From Zingiber officinale (lineage: Eukaryota; Streptophyta; Magnoliopsida; Zingiberales; Zingiberaceae), in contig NC_056001.1 of the NCBI RefSeq assembly GCF_018446385.1, positions 109,470,436-109,534,435 of the forward strand: a DNA stretch of 64,000 nt, given 5' to 3'. The notes below the pieces were generated by a model. It was not told the origin of the DNA. It ran no database searches and was given only the letters and a program-made list of their open reading frames with translations. Below, piece by piece: positions 33,572 through 44,770 of this stretch (position 1 is the stretch's first letter; every line of letters starts with the position of its first letter). Made by a program: the position numbers and the translations under genes.

Positions 33572-34855
33572 ATGGAACGAAGGTAATCCCTCTTACACGC
33601 CTTCCTCAAGTTCGGTTGTGATCTAAACCCTAATATTTTGTTGTTCTATGTTGTTCCTGCTGTGTTCTTATCCATGCTCTTCATTTGGTGTTGTCTTTGG
33701 ATCATTTGTATTGCATTCATACATTTAGGGTTAGGCAAAAATGTAGGGCTGGTGAGGGGACCTCCCGGCAGTCCGCTCCCGTTCCCTCGGTGGATTGATT
33801 TCGTTCCGAAGCCGCACGACCACGGTTTACGAATATTGATTTCACTATGATGCCCTGTCGGTATCTGAATCAGACTTATTTCACTCAGATTGTGCCAGAT
33901 ATCATGGATACTATTCTATACTTTGGGTTGGATAAGTTAGTGCATTGCATGCATATGGTAAATCTGGATTTGTGTAAGGAATTCTACACCAATTTGCATC
34001 CTAGTGCTAGCGGAGGTCGTGCATGGGTGTCTCGTGTAGGTGGTGTCGACATTGAGTTCTCTCCCAGCATTCTTCGATCTTTCTTAGAGTGTCGGGCTTC
34101 TGATAGCTCCTTTACTTGTTTTCTGACGGTTGTTGAGCCCTTCACTGATTCATTCTCTCATTTGTCGATTGAAGTGATACATCAGTATTACTTCAATGCC
34201 CCCCGAGCTCCTCTGCGGCGTATCTTCGATGACACACTCATGTCTGCCCATAGTTACATTCTTTATAAGATTGTTATTGCGTGTATTTTACCCATAGTCA
34301 CTAGGGGCAAGCCAAGATTCGGCTACCCCATCTGGTCATGATGTATGCTTTGGAGCACCGGCTCGACATTGACATTGCTCTTCATGTCTTTGAGTCTATC
34401 TTGCATTTCTCTAGTCCTATCCATGAGAAGTTGTACATGCCTTACTGCCACCTCCTGACTTCCTTCTTTGCATCTCGGCATATAGATGTCATGAGTGGTC
34501 AACAGCATCAATTATCTAAGGACTATGATCAGGTTGGGGCCCGCCACTATCTCTTGCAGGGATTGAGAGACGCTAGGGGGTGATGGCATGGCGTGCTCAG
34601 GCGGCGGATGATTCTGACGATGAGGAGGCGGACGTACCTGCTCCTGCACTGGCGTCGGATCCAGCTCCTATGAATGTCGAGGCTCGATTGACTCAGCTGG
34701 AGGAGATAGTACGCCAAGGGTTTCAGGAGTTTCGTGGGTTCCGGCAGGATTGGACTGCTTCTCAGAAGCGTCAGACAGAGGTGTATGCGATGCTGCAGCG
34801 CTGGGATCTGACATACCAGGCTCCTCCCCCTCCTCCTTCCGGTGATGATCACTAG
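33572..34855 (+). pseudogene. Copia-4 ORF3 (plant-transposon-protein-like), spliced
   Basis: The inferred exon 1 is ATG GAA CGA AG (33572-33582). An intron at 33583-33734 (GTAATCC donor, TTAG acceptor) joins it to a frame that aligns with ORF3 of Copia-3. The following region has CKEFYTNLHPSASGG, WVSRVGGVDIEFSPSIL and YALEHRLDIDIALHVF. It resembles the 'putative plant transposon protein' domain (Pfam PF20167-like; from memory of its style, not tested). The C-terminus (34580-34855) is a coiled coil (RLTQLEEIVRQGFQEF) with a proline tail. A TGA at about 33796, a frameshift near 34335 and another near 34580 break it. SIRE-lineage elements are known for an extra ORF in this place, often called env-like. 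No signal peptide or transmembrane segment is evident here. Confidence 0.65.
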
Positions 34856-35323
34856 GATGCTACTTCTGGGTTTTTAGTTAGTGTCGAGATATATTTTGGT
34901 TTCGATAGCGATATCTTATGTTTATCTCGAACACTTGGTTGTCATACTATGATGGGTGTATGCTGTTATGACATTGTCTATCTAGCGTTTATTATGTTCT
35001 GATGCTTCTCTATTTCTCTATTGCTGTTTTGTGAGTTCCTCTATGTCCGGCTGTGTCTTCTCTTATTATTTGTCATATGTCTCTCTCTATCTCTTGCTCT
35101 TCGAGGATATCCTGGATTCAGGGGGAGTTGTTAGTATACTTCTAAATCTTTTTGTTGTCTGTCAAAAAGGGGGAGACTTGGATGGTTTAAGTTGGATATT
35201 ATTTATGCTTCATGTTATATGCTTCGTGTTATATGCTTCATGGATATTATCATGCCTTATAGTTATGGTACATTTGAAGACCAAACTTAAACAAATTTTG
35301 CCAAACATCAAAAAGAGGGAGAT
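34856..35323 (+). other. Copia-4 3' untranslated region and polypurine tract
   Basis: No gene is supported here. Two GGGGGAG-containing purine stretches lie at about 35119 and 35168, and the polypurine tract AAAAAGAGGGAGAT lies at 35310-35323 right before the LTR. The small open frame at 35031-35369 runs into the LTR and is not supported. Confidence 0.75.
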
Positions 35324-36314
35324 TGTTGGAGCAATCTTGCTCAAGACATTACTCATTGTTGATGTTTGATTAAATTAGTTTAAGTTAGACATTAATTGTG
35401 ATCTAACATAAGTATTGAGTAAGCAGATATGAAGAGAAGACCAAGTATGAAGACTTGGCAAGGAAAGTTCCGGAGGTACGATCTATTGGCAAAATAGAGA
35501 CTTAGCATGACAAAGCTAACGGTAGCCCTTGAAGGCAAGCGCAAGGATGAGGAGTCATGGAGACGGAAGCATCCTAAGAGCGCAAGGCTGAGGGAAGGTG
35601 CTTGGAGGCATGAAGTCTAAGCTAAGGAAGTATTTCAAGTGTGTAAAATAATGTACATCTTAAATTGAATGTTTGCTGTAAACTTCAAAGATATAAGGTA
35701 TCAGTCGACTGGTGTGGGTACCAGTCGACTGATACCAAGATACAGAATGGACAGAAGGTCGGCAGACAAATTGGAGTCAAGCACCAGTCGACTGATGATA
35801 GTACCAGTCGACTGGTAGACGACCGTTACGAGATAGCGGCTCAAAATCTCATCAAATCTTTAGTGCCGTTGAAGTCCATCAGTCGACTGATATGTATACC
35901 AGTTGACTGATGTCGGGAAAACTATAAAAGCTACTGTCAGAGCTTTTAGACAAAGCACTATTCAAAAACTGAAAAAGTGCTCATCAAGTGATCTTCAAGT
36001 CTACAGATATTCACTCTCTTCCTCCTGATTCTAGTCTCCATTTTTGTAAAGAGGAAGAGGAAATTGTGCAAGGGTTTCTCCACCTTCGATTGTGATTCGA
36101 GAAGGAGAAGTTTATAGTGGAGCTTGATTGTGTGGGTGTGTGCCTTGGATTAGTCACCTCAAGGAGGTGGAGACCAAGTAAACCAAGGAGTTAGCATTGT
36201 TCTCTTGTTTTCTTGTGTTTTCTTTATTTCTATTTGCTTCCGCTAACAAGATTGTAGGCAAAATCGAAGAAAGGCTATTCACCCCCCCTCTAGCCAATAG
36301 TAAAGGTCCTATCA
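35324..36314 (+). repeat. Copia-4 right LTR (991 bp)
   Basis: Begins TGTTGGAGCAATCTTGC and ends GGTCCTATCA. It contains the same CAGTCGACTG array (about 35702-35910) and TATA box (35922-35930) as the left LTR. It is followed by the GGATC target duplication. Confidence 0.95.
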
Positions 36315-36319
36315 GGATC

Positions 36320-37487
36320 TAGTAAGGTATGTTCTTCAATCCTTTCCTAGAACCACCTTATGGGCATCAATGGTTGATGCGTATAAGGTTTCTAGAGATC
36401 TTTATTTAGTTAAGCTTGATGAATTATTTTGTGAATTTGAACTTCATGAACAAGCTAATGTGATTTCAAAAGAGAAAGGTGTAGCCCTTATTGTAGAAAA
36501 GAAGGAAAAGAAAAAGAAGAAAGAAAAGCAAGTGGAATCCTCATCATCCGAATTCGAGCAAGATTCATCGGATAGTGATGATGAAATGTCGGCAAGTGAA
36601 GTGACTCTTTATGTCAAGAAGATGATGGGAAGATCAAGGAAATTCACAAGAAAGGATGCGAAGAAAATGTTTCAACCCCCAAAAGGTAAAAGTAGTCAAA
36701 GTTCAAGCTTTAACACTAATATCACTTGTTATGGATGTAACAAGAAAGGACACATCAAGCCAAATTGCCCAAAATTAAAGAAGAAAAGGAGAAGAAGAAG
36801 AAGGAAGCCATGATGGCCCAAGCTACATGGGATACACCAAGCATTGACTCATCGGATAAAGATGAGCTATGCCATGTTACTCAACATATGTCATTTATGG
36901 CATTTGATGATGACAAAGAAGAATCAAGTCAAGAGGAAGTGTCAAGTGAGGATAACTCATCAAATGAAGAGGAGTCAAGTGATGAATCATCATCAAGTGA
37001 TAATGAGGTAAAAGAATCTCCTAAAATAGAATTTCTTTATAAAACTATTGCTCATCTCAAAAATGTTTTTGTTAAGTCACAATTTAAGGTGAAGACCTTG
37101 AAGGGAAAACTTAAGTCTGTTAAAAATGATATGTGTTCATCTAGTGAGTCAAGCATGCTTAAGGAAGAAAATGAAAAATTGAAGAATGACGTGATTGAGT
37201 TAAGAGCATGTCTAGAGAAATTCACAAATGGATCCAAATATTTAGATATGATCATTAGAGACCAAAGAGTCGTTTACAACAAAGTCGGAATAGGATATAG
37301 ACCTAAGAAAAAGGAAGTTACATACATGTCTCTAATCAATGGTACTAGAAATGATGCACTTAGAAATAATGTTAAGAAGAATCCTAAAGGAAAGGTAAGA
37401 CAAGCTTGGGTGCCTAAGAAATATTTGAATGATATTTCCGAATCAAGTGCATGGGTACCAAAGAGTTGTGTGTTTTATGTTGTTTAG
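36320..37487 (+). pseudogene. Copia-3 gag, 3' part
   Basis: It continues the gag interrupted at 26799 (LVRYVLQSFPRTTLWASMVD). It has the lysine- and serine-rich region and a CCHC knuckle (CYGCNKKGHIKPNC) near 36728-36770. A frameshift in the A/G-rich run near 36780 separates the open frames at 36370-36813 and 36765-37487. It ends with TAG at 37485-37487, the same site as in Copia-4. Confidence 0.88.
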
Positions 37488-40400
37488 GTAAAAGAGAAGA
37501 AGGATGCGAGTATGTGAATTGTGGATAGCGGTTGCTCAAGGCACATGATCGGTGATGTGAGTAAGTTCTCCACAATAAATTATATAAAGAAAGGAACGGT
37601 ATAATTTGGGAATAGTGGGAAGTTCAAGATTATAGGTAGAGGTACAATTGAGGTATCACCCACAATTATCATTCATAAAGTCTTATTGGTTAAAAATATG
37701 GGGTTTAATTTGCTTAGTGTTAGTCAATTATGTGATGTTGGATATAATGTAGAGTTTCACCCCAATAAGTGTGTAGTTAAGCACAAGGATCTTGAAAATA
37801 TGGTGCTAGAAGGATTTAGAAAAGCAAATCTTTATTATGTTGATCTTTCATATGCTTATAAACCCTCTATTAAGTGTTTGATATCAAAAGAAGAGGAAGG
37901 GTGGCTATGGCATAGAAGACTTGGACATATCAATATGAGAAACATAGCCAAGATGGAGCTAGTAAAGGGACTACCAAAGATCAAGTACATCAAGGACAAA
38001 TTGTGCGATGCATGCCAAAAGGGTAAGCAATCAAGGTCATCACACAAAGGTAAAACTTTAACTAGCACTTCATTACCATTAGAATTATTGCATTTGGATC
38101 TTTTTGATTGTCATAGAACACCTTCTTTGATAGGTAACAAATATTGTTTGGTGATAATAGATGATTACTCTAGATACATTTGGGTTTATTTCTTGAAACA
38201 TAAGGGGAAAACTTTAGAAACAATTATAGGGTTTACCAAGAGGGTAGAAAACGAGAAGAACCTCAAAATTGATAGAATTAGGAGTGATCATGGTGGAGAG
38301 TTCGAGAATTTGAACTTTTCTAAGTTTTGTCTAGAAAATGGCTATAAGCATGAATTCTCTTGTCCAAGAACACCTCAACAAAATGGTGTAGTGGAGAGGA
38401 AGAATCGAGCTTTACAAGAGGTGGTTAGAACCATGCTCAATGCATATCCTTACCTAGCTATTTGTGGGCCGAAGCAGTTAATACCGCTTGCTATATTCAA
38501 AATCATGTCTTGATTCATAAGTTTTTAGGGAAAACGCCTTTTGAATTGTGGAATGACACAATCCCTACAATTCACTATTTTAAGGTCTTTGGTTGTAAGG
38601 TCTATATTCTTAATACCAAAGATGACTTAGGAAAATTTAAGGCCAAGTCCAATGAGGGAATTTTAGTTGGATACTCATCTACTAGTAGAGGATATAGAGT
38701 ATACAACAAAAAGATTCAAACGGTTGAAGAATCATCCAATGTTGAGTTTGATGAGTCTACTAGTACTTACCCTAGAAAATCATTTATTGATAAGGATATA
38801 ATTGAACATAATCAAAACATTACTCAAGAAATACAAAATCTACATTTAGGGGGTATTGATCAAGGGGGAGGAAGAAATGGTTCGGATGATGAAAGAAACA
38901 ATGAACTTCCCAAAGACAATGACCCCATAACTTCGAGGACCGTAAAGCACCATCAAGATCATCCTATTGATCAAATAGTTGGAGATGTGACTCAAGGGGT
39001 AAGAACTAGATCCTACTTTAGATATAATACTAGTCAAATTGCTCTAATATCACAATTTGAACCAAAATCAATTGATGAAGCCTTAATTGATACGGATTGG
39101 ATTCTAGCAATGCAAGAAGAGTTGAATCAATTTGAAAGAAGTAATGTATGGGAATTAGTTCTAAGACCAAATGATAGTACAATTGTTACAACAAAATGAG
39201 TTTTTAGAAACAAATTGGATGATCAAGGAAAAGTCACTAGAAATAAGGCTAGGTTAGTAGCTAGGGGCTTCAATCAAGTTGAAGGATTTGATTATGATGA
39301 AACTTATGCCCCGGTTGCTCGATTAGAGTCCATTCAGATACTATTAGGATACGCCGCTTATATAGGTTTTAAACTTTATCAAATGGATGTGAAATCGATA
39401 TTCCTAAATGGGTTTATTAAGGAGGAAGTGTATGTGGAACAGCCACCCGGATTTGAAGCCATAGACTACCCAAATCATGTTTATAAGCTTAAGAAAGCCT
39501 TATATGGGTTAAAACAAGCTTCCCGGGCTTGGTATGAAAGACTCTCATCCTTCCTGATCTCCAAAGACTTTAGAAGAGGAACAATTGACCCACCCATATT
39601 TTTAAAGTCTAAGGATGGAGATATTTTTGTTGCACAAGTTTATGTTGATGACATCATTTTTAGTTCAACAAATAATGAATTTCTTCAAGATTTCATTAAA
39701 TATATGGAAAGTGAGTTTGAGATGAGTCTAGTTGGAGAGCTAAGTTTCTTCTTAGGGTTGCAAGTCAAACAAACCAATAAAGGAACTTATGTCTATCAAA
39801 CAAAGTTTGCTAAGGAGCTTATCAAGAAATTTGGGTTGGAAAATGCTAAAGGAGCATATACTCCTATGGGAACTAATACCAAGATAGATAGTGATCAAAA
39901 AGAAAAACTAGTAGATCCAAAGTAATATAGGAGCATGATTGGTAGTTTGCTATACATAACCGCTAGTAGACCGGATATATTATTTGCGGTAGGAATGTGT
40001 GCAAGATACCAATCATGTGCCAAGGAGTCGCATTTAGTAGCGGTAAAAAGAATTTTGAGATACATCAAGAGCACTCTTAATGTGGGTCTTTGGTACCCTA
40101 GAACTCGAAAGTTTGATTTAATTGGGTATACCAATTCCGATTATGCGGGTTGCAAATTAGATAGAAATAGTACTAGCGGTAGATGTCAATTTCTTGGACC
40201 TTCCCTTGTAAGTTGGAGTAGTAGAAAACAACCTTGCGTGGCCTTGTCCACAACCGAAGCCGAGTATATGGCCATGGGTAGTTGTGTAGCTCAATTACTT
40301 TGGATGATGCATACTTTAGAAGATTATGAGCTCCACTATTCCAAAGTTAAGGTGTTGTGTGATAATGTTAGCACTATCAACTTAACCAAAAATCTGGTGC

Positions 40401-40585
40401 ACGACTCTAGGACAAAGTACATTGAAGTGAAACATCATTTCATTAGAGATTATGTGGCAAAAGGAGATATTGTACTAAATTATGTTGATTCTAAGTCAAA
40501 TCTTGCCGACATATTTATCAAGCCACTACCCGAAGTGGAATTTACCTCCCTTAGGAGAGAACTTGGTATGTGTTTTGTAGAATAG
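37488..40585 (+). pseudogene. Copia-3 pol (protease to RNase H)
   Basis: It follows the gag TAG in the same frame. Protease has VDSGCSRHM preceded by a stop in place of tryptophan (TGA at about 37515). Integrase (37686-38513: WLWHRRLGHINM, RSDHGGEFENL, TPQQNGVVERKNR) is followed by a frameshift near 38455. Reverse transcriptase (38462-39925) has a TGA at about 39197 in place of the tryptophan of KWVFRN, and keeps [14 protein letters not shown] at 39923-39925 precedes RNase H (39935-40585: ALSTTEAEYMAMGS), which ends at TAG 40583-40585. It is collinear with Copia-4 but more decayed. Confidence 0.9.
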
Positions 40586-41162
40586 TGAGTATAGCATTAC
40601 ATGATCCCATATCACATTAAGAATTTACCTCATTGCATCTCACAATAGACCTAAGAAGCCTTGCTTGTATATTTCTTCAATTAGACATTATGTGAGGTGG
40701 TTAGGATGATGTTTTTAGTTCAACATGTTAGTCATGATACATTACTTTGAGCCAATATGACATCTAGTAACATTAATCTTACATTACCTTGGTCCAATCA
40801 TAGGGAAAGCAAGTGTACAAATCATGTGCACTTAGCCCTACAATTATGATTGGAAATTTTAACTTTACAATATGTATAAAACTTATTTTTGAAACCTTGG
40901 TTGAAGTTTGTGTTTGGATGGAAGTTACCATTGAATAGTTAGATACGAACCTACAAAAATATTGAAGTTTTCGACGATTGTCAAGTTTTGTGTCAATCTT
41001 CAAAAATAAGAGTCATTTTTTTAACCTTATGTTTCCTTGAGAATATGAGCCATATATAGTGTCTAAGCGAAATTTCATGATTTTTGGGGTTGTATACATT
41101 TAGTTATGCATTTTCAAAACTTGGATCTGAAAATTTTCAGAAATGCAGTAATATTAGAATCC
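40586..41162 (+). other. Copia-3 spacer between pol and ORF3 module
   Basis: An AT-rich stretch with scattered similarity to 32619-33212. No supported gene is seen. The small minus-strand frame at 40779-41003 has no recognisable content. Confidence 0.6.
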
Positions 41163-41441
41163 CCAATCGATCGGCCGATCGATTGGGAAGTTCGCACTTC
41201 ACCACAGAAGGCGTCTGAATCGATCAATGGATCGATTCGGAATACTTCGATCGATCAAGGGATCGATTGAAGTACCTTTCTGAAATGCACAGAGGACATC
41301 AGAATCGATCAGTGGATCGATTCAGCATGTTTCAATCAATCGATGGATCGATTACGATGCGCTTCCGATTTTGCACAGAGGCCTCGTGAATCGATCGACC
41401 GATCGATTCACTTCCTCTCAATCGATTGGTCGATCGATTGG
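41163..41441. repeat. Palindrome array upstream of Copia-3 ORF3
   Basis: CCAATCGATCGGCCGATCGATTGG at the left, then GAATCGATCAATGGATCGATTC, ATCGATCAAGGGATCGATTGA and similar, ending with CAATCGATTGGTCGATCGATTGG near 41418-41441. The motif type is that of the Copia-3 LTR, not of Copia-4. No convincing TATA box follows; an AACTTAAAT at about 41457 is weak. Confidence 0.82.
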
Positions 41442-41684
41442 GGGACTCGAAATCCAACTTAAATCACTGTTGACCTAAGTCCACTCTCACTTCCTTCCTT
41501 TCTCTCCTTCGACTCGTTCTGTGCCCTAATCTGGGCGATTCTCCCGGCGACTCTCCTGCCTGCATCGGTCGTCCTCTCCGACGGTTCTCTCCGGCGAAGA
41601 ACGCTCTTCCACCTCTCTCCCGCTTCCCTTCTTCCTCTCTCGACGCACAGGGCCGACTCTTCTTCCTCATTTCTGCGTCGCACA

Positions 41685-43223
41685 ATGAGGACTCCAAACC
41701 CTAGGTAATTTCTTCCCTCTTTTCTCATTTTCTCTTTGTCTCTTGCTCCTATACTTGGATTGCTAATCTCCATGTGTCTTGTGTGTTTTGTTTGTGACGC
41801 ATTGCATTTTTCTCTTGCATTGTATTCTCTGCTTCGGTATTGCATTTTTCTTGCATCTTCTTCCCTGCATTTTTCTGTTGCACTGCCAATTGTCTTGTCA
41901 TTGCTTGTTCCTTTCCATTGGTTACCCTTAGGAAGAAACAGAAGGCCCACGAGTCGCGTGAGGGTCCATCTCGACCACCTTCTCGCCCTCTTCCTCCCAT
42001 TGATCAGAGATTCCCTAATGCTGCTATGCAGCAGGCCTTTAGCAAGCATATCTTCAAACTAATAACCCCTAGGTCTGTTGATCTTCAATTCTACATGGAC
42101 TCTTGCTTTGATGTCTATTCCTGGTTCAGGCACTATAAACTTGAGTCGATGTTATCTTGTGAGAGGAGTATCAATGTAAGCCTTGTCTCTTAATTCTATA
42201 ACAATTTGTACACTTCTGATGGTGTCAACTATCACACTCGCGTTGTGAAGCAGAGTTTAGACTTTTCCTATGAGATCCTTCAGTCATTTCTAGGGTGTCT
42301 ACCATCCGAAAATGATTTTGTTTTTTATCCCTCACTTCCTGATGAGTTGCCTCTACCATTTGAGCATCTCAACATTGCATCTATGCATCAGCCCCTTTTT
42401 GGTCGTCCTCGTCCGGACGGGCCAAATGTACAGATCACTACTTTCTCTTCCCTTGAGTTATCGGCTGAGAACGCCGCCCTGTTTAAGGTGATCATTAACT
42501 ATCTCTTTCCCATTGTCTCATGTGTCTTAGCCGCTCTTCGACCCCCTCACATGTTTGCCCTATATGCCATTTGGCATTCCCTTGACATCAATATTGCTCT
42601 GAACATATTCATTGCATCATTCATTTTACTCAACGAGTGCAACAGACGGTTCAAATGCCCTTCGGTCATCTCATCACTGACTGGCTGGAGTTCATGAAGA
42701 TAGATGTCTCTCGGGGACGGCTGGAGACCATGACCGTTGCCTACTCTCGGATTTCTTCCTGCTCTTTCACGAAGACGGGCTTAGCGGCTGCTCCAGGGGG
42801 AGTCCGATGGCGCGATGGGCGTGCTCTTGGTGACGGCCCTAGGGCTCTCGCCAAAGGGAGGCTGCACAGGCACTAATTCCTGTGGCGCCTGATGCTGAGG
42901 AGGATATTGCGGAGCCTGCTTCTCCGACATTTGAGGAGTCTGTGGATACCCGTCTTGAGGAGTTGCATATCGAGATGGCTGCCTTGACCACCAAGGTTGA
43001 CACGATGCAGGCGACTCTGGATACTCTGGTGGGTTTGGTGAGCTTTTGGGTGACGAGTCACCCATCTCCGTCTATTCCTCCTGCTGCGGATGTTCCTGCG
43101 GATGCTCCTGCTGCTGTTGTTGCATCTGCTGATGCTCCTACTCCTGCTACTACATCTGCTCCTTCTGATCCTGTTCCTACTCCTTCGGTAGATGGTATCA
43201 TTGAGTTTTATGTATCTTTATGA
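41685..43223 (+). pseudogene. Copia-3 ORF3 (plant-transposon-protein-like), spliced
   Basis: The inferred exon 1 starts at the ATG at 41685 (MRTPNP) and is followed by an intron at 41705-41931 (GTAATTT donor, CCCTTAG acceptor). Exon 2 begins with a basic RKKQKAHESREGPSRP and continues through SVDLQFYMDSCFDVYSWF, a TAA at about 42191, FYNNLYTSDGVNYHTRVV and FALYAIWHSLDINIALNIF. Frameshifts near 42640 and 42880 lead to a C-terminal coiled coil (VDTRLEELHIEMAALTTKVDTM) and an alanine/proline tail. It aligns throughout with ORF3 of Copia-4, including the intron position and the coiled-coil end, although the two diverge strongly. The role is unknown. Confidence 0.65.
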
Positions 43224-43691
43224 CCCGTGCTCTTGTATGTTATGTGGATGTTTGTTGTGGAGTCCCTCCTCTGAACTTCACTTTCTTTTGGGTGTCTGAT
43301 ATACTGCTTTTCTATATTATCTTTCGTTTCTAAATTTCTGATTGTTATATTATATTGATATATGTGTGATGTAGGGGGAGTACCCCTCGAGTTTATCGTG
43401 CTTGCTTAGTGCACAAATTGAGGAGGAGTTTTATTTTTGATCTTTGACAAAGGGGGAGATGTAAATTGAAGTTTATGCTTAATTAAGAAGGAAATTCATG
43501 CTTAGTCATATATGATTTGTTATTATTGCTTAGGATCAAGTAAGATGACTTTTATGCCTAGTTAATAACAATATTGTATTTACTATTAGCTCATGCTTGT
43601 TGCTATTTACTGCTTATCGTCTTATTATTATGATGTGTTGGAAATTAGCCTAAACTCAAATAAATTGTCAAACATAAAAAAAGAGGGAGAT
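43224..43691 (+). other. Copia-3 3' untranslated region and polypurine tract
   Basis: No gene is supported. Purine-rich GGGGGAGTACC at about 43375 and AAAGGGGGAGATG at about 43450 may be secondary polypurine tracts. The main tract is AAAAAAAGAGGGAGAT at 43676-43691, just before the right LTR. Confidence 0.75.
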
Positions 43692-44770
43692 TGTTGGTGC
43701 AATCATGCCCTGGGTGTTTTCAATGTGTTGACAACTATTTAAGTTTAGGTTAATACGTTTGGATCTAACGTGTGCTGCAAGTTTTGCAGGAAGAAGTCCA
43801 AGAAGGTCGAGTACCGGAGTCTTGGCAGGAGAAAGTCCTTACAGGTCAGAAGACCGGGTGTAAGGCAAGAGAAGTTCAAGGAGGACAAGGACCAGAGTCT
43901 TGGCAAGAAAGTCTAGGGATGCGTTTATCTGGCATGAGGTATTGGTTGGGAAACCAGTAAGCAATCGATTGGTAAATTGATTGAGGCACAAAACTGAACA
44001 GAATACTGCTAAATCGATCAGCCGATCGATTGAAGGAAACCAATCTATCGGCCGATCGATTGGAGGAAACCAATCAATCGGCCGATCGATTGATGGCCTT
44101 TGCGCGAAAGCACAGAATGAACTTGAATCAATCAGCCGATCGATTGGAGTAATCCAATCGATCAGTCGATCGACTTAGATGCTTTCTGCACAAGAACATA
44201 GTGTGAATCTGGATCGATCGGCCGATCGATTGGAGATACCCAATCAATCGGTCGATCGATTCACAAGGTTTCTGCACGAAGGAGCAGTACGATTTCTAAT
44301 CGATCAGCCGATTGATTGGAGGTAACCAATCGATCGGCCGATCGATTGAATCCACTTCTGTACTATGAATTATGTGACTGAATCGATCCAGTGTTTGTCC
44401 AATTGATTGTGACGATGCTCAACGACTATATTTGAATCGATTGGAGATGTGCTCAATCGATCGAAGGCGACGGTTATGTGAGAAATGACTACTTTCAAAG
44501 ACATATAAAAAGGAAAAAATAATTGTAGCAAAACACATCTGGTATACTCATTGTGCTAAGCAAAAAAGAGAGTTCTCCAAGTGATTTCAAAGAAAAAGAT
44601 TGTGAGTCTCTTCCTCCTAAGTCTTGATCTCATCTTGTAAGAGGAAAAGACAACCTTGTAAAGGTTTCTCCACCTTCATTTGTGATAACGAGAAGGAGAA
44701 GTTCATATTGGAGCTTGATCATGTGGGTGTGTGTCTTGGATTAGTCACCTCAAGGAGGTGGAGACCAAGT

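Larger units (their letters stand above)
26800..36314 (+). mobile_element. Copia-4: SIRE-type element, complete with target duplication
   Basis: A 9515-bp plus-strand element with LTRs at 26800-27789 and 35324-36314, a perfect Met primer-binding site, gag, pol, ORF3 and a polypurine tract. GGATC at 26795-26799 and 36315-36319 is a perfect 5-bp target duplication in Copia-3 gag. The two LTRs look closely similar by eye, so this is one of the youngest insertions here. A few stops and frameshifts suggest it no longer encodes a full polyprotein. Confidence 0.94.
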
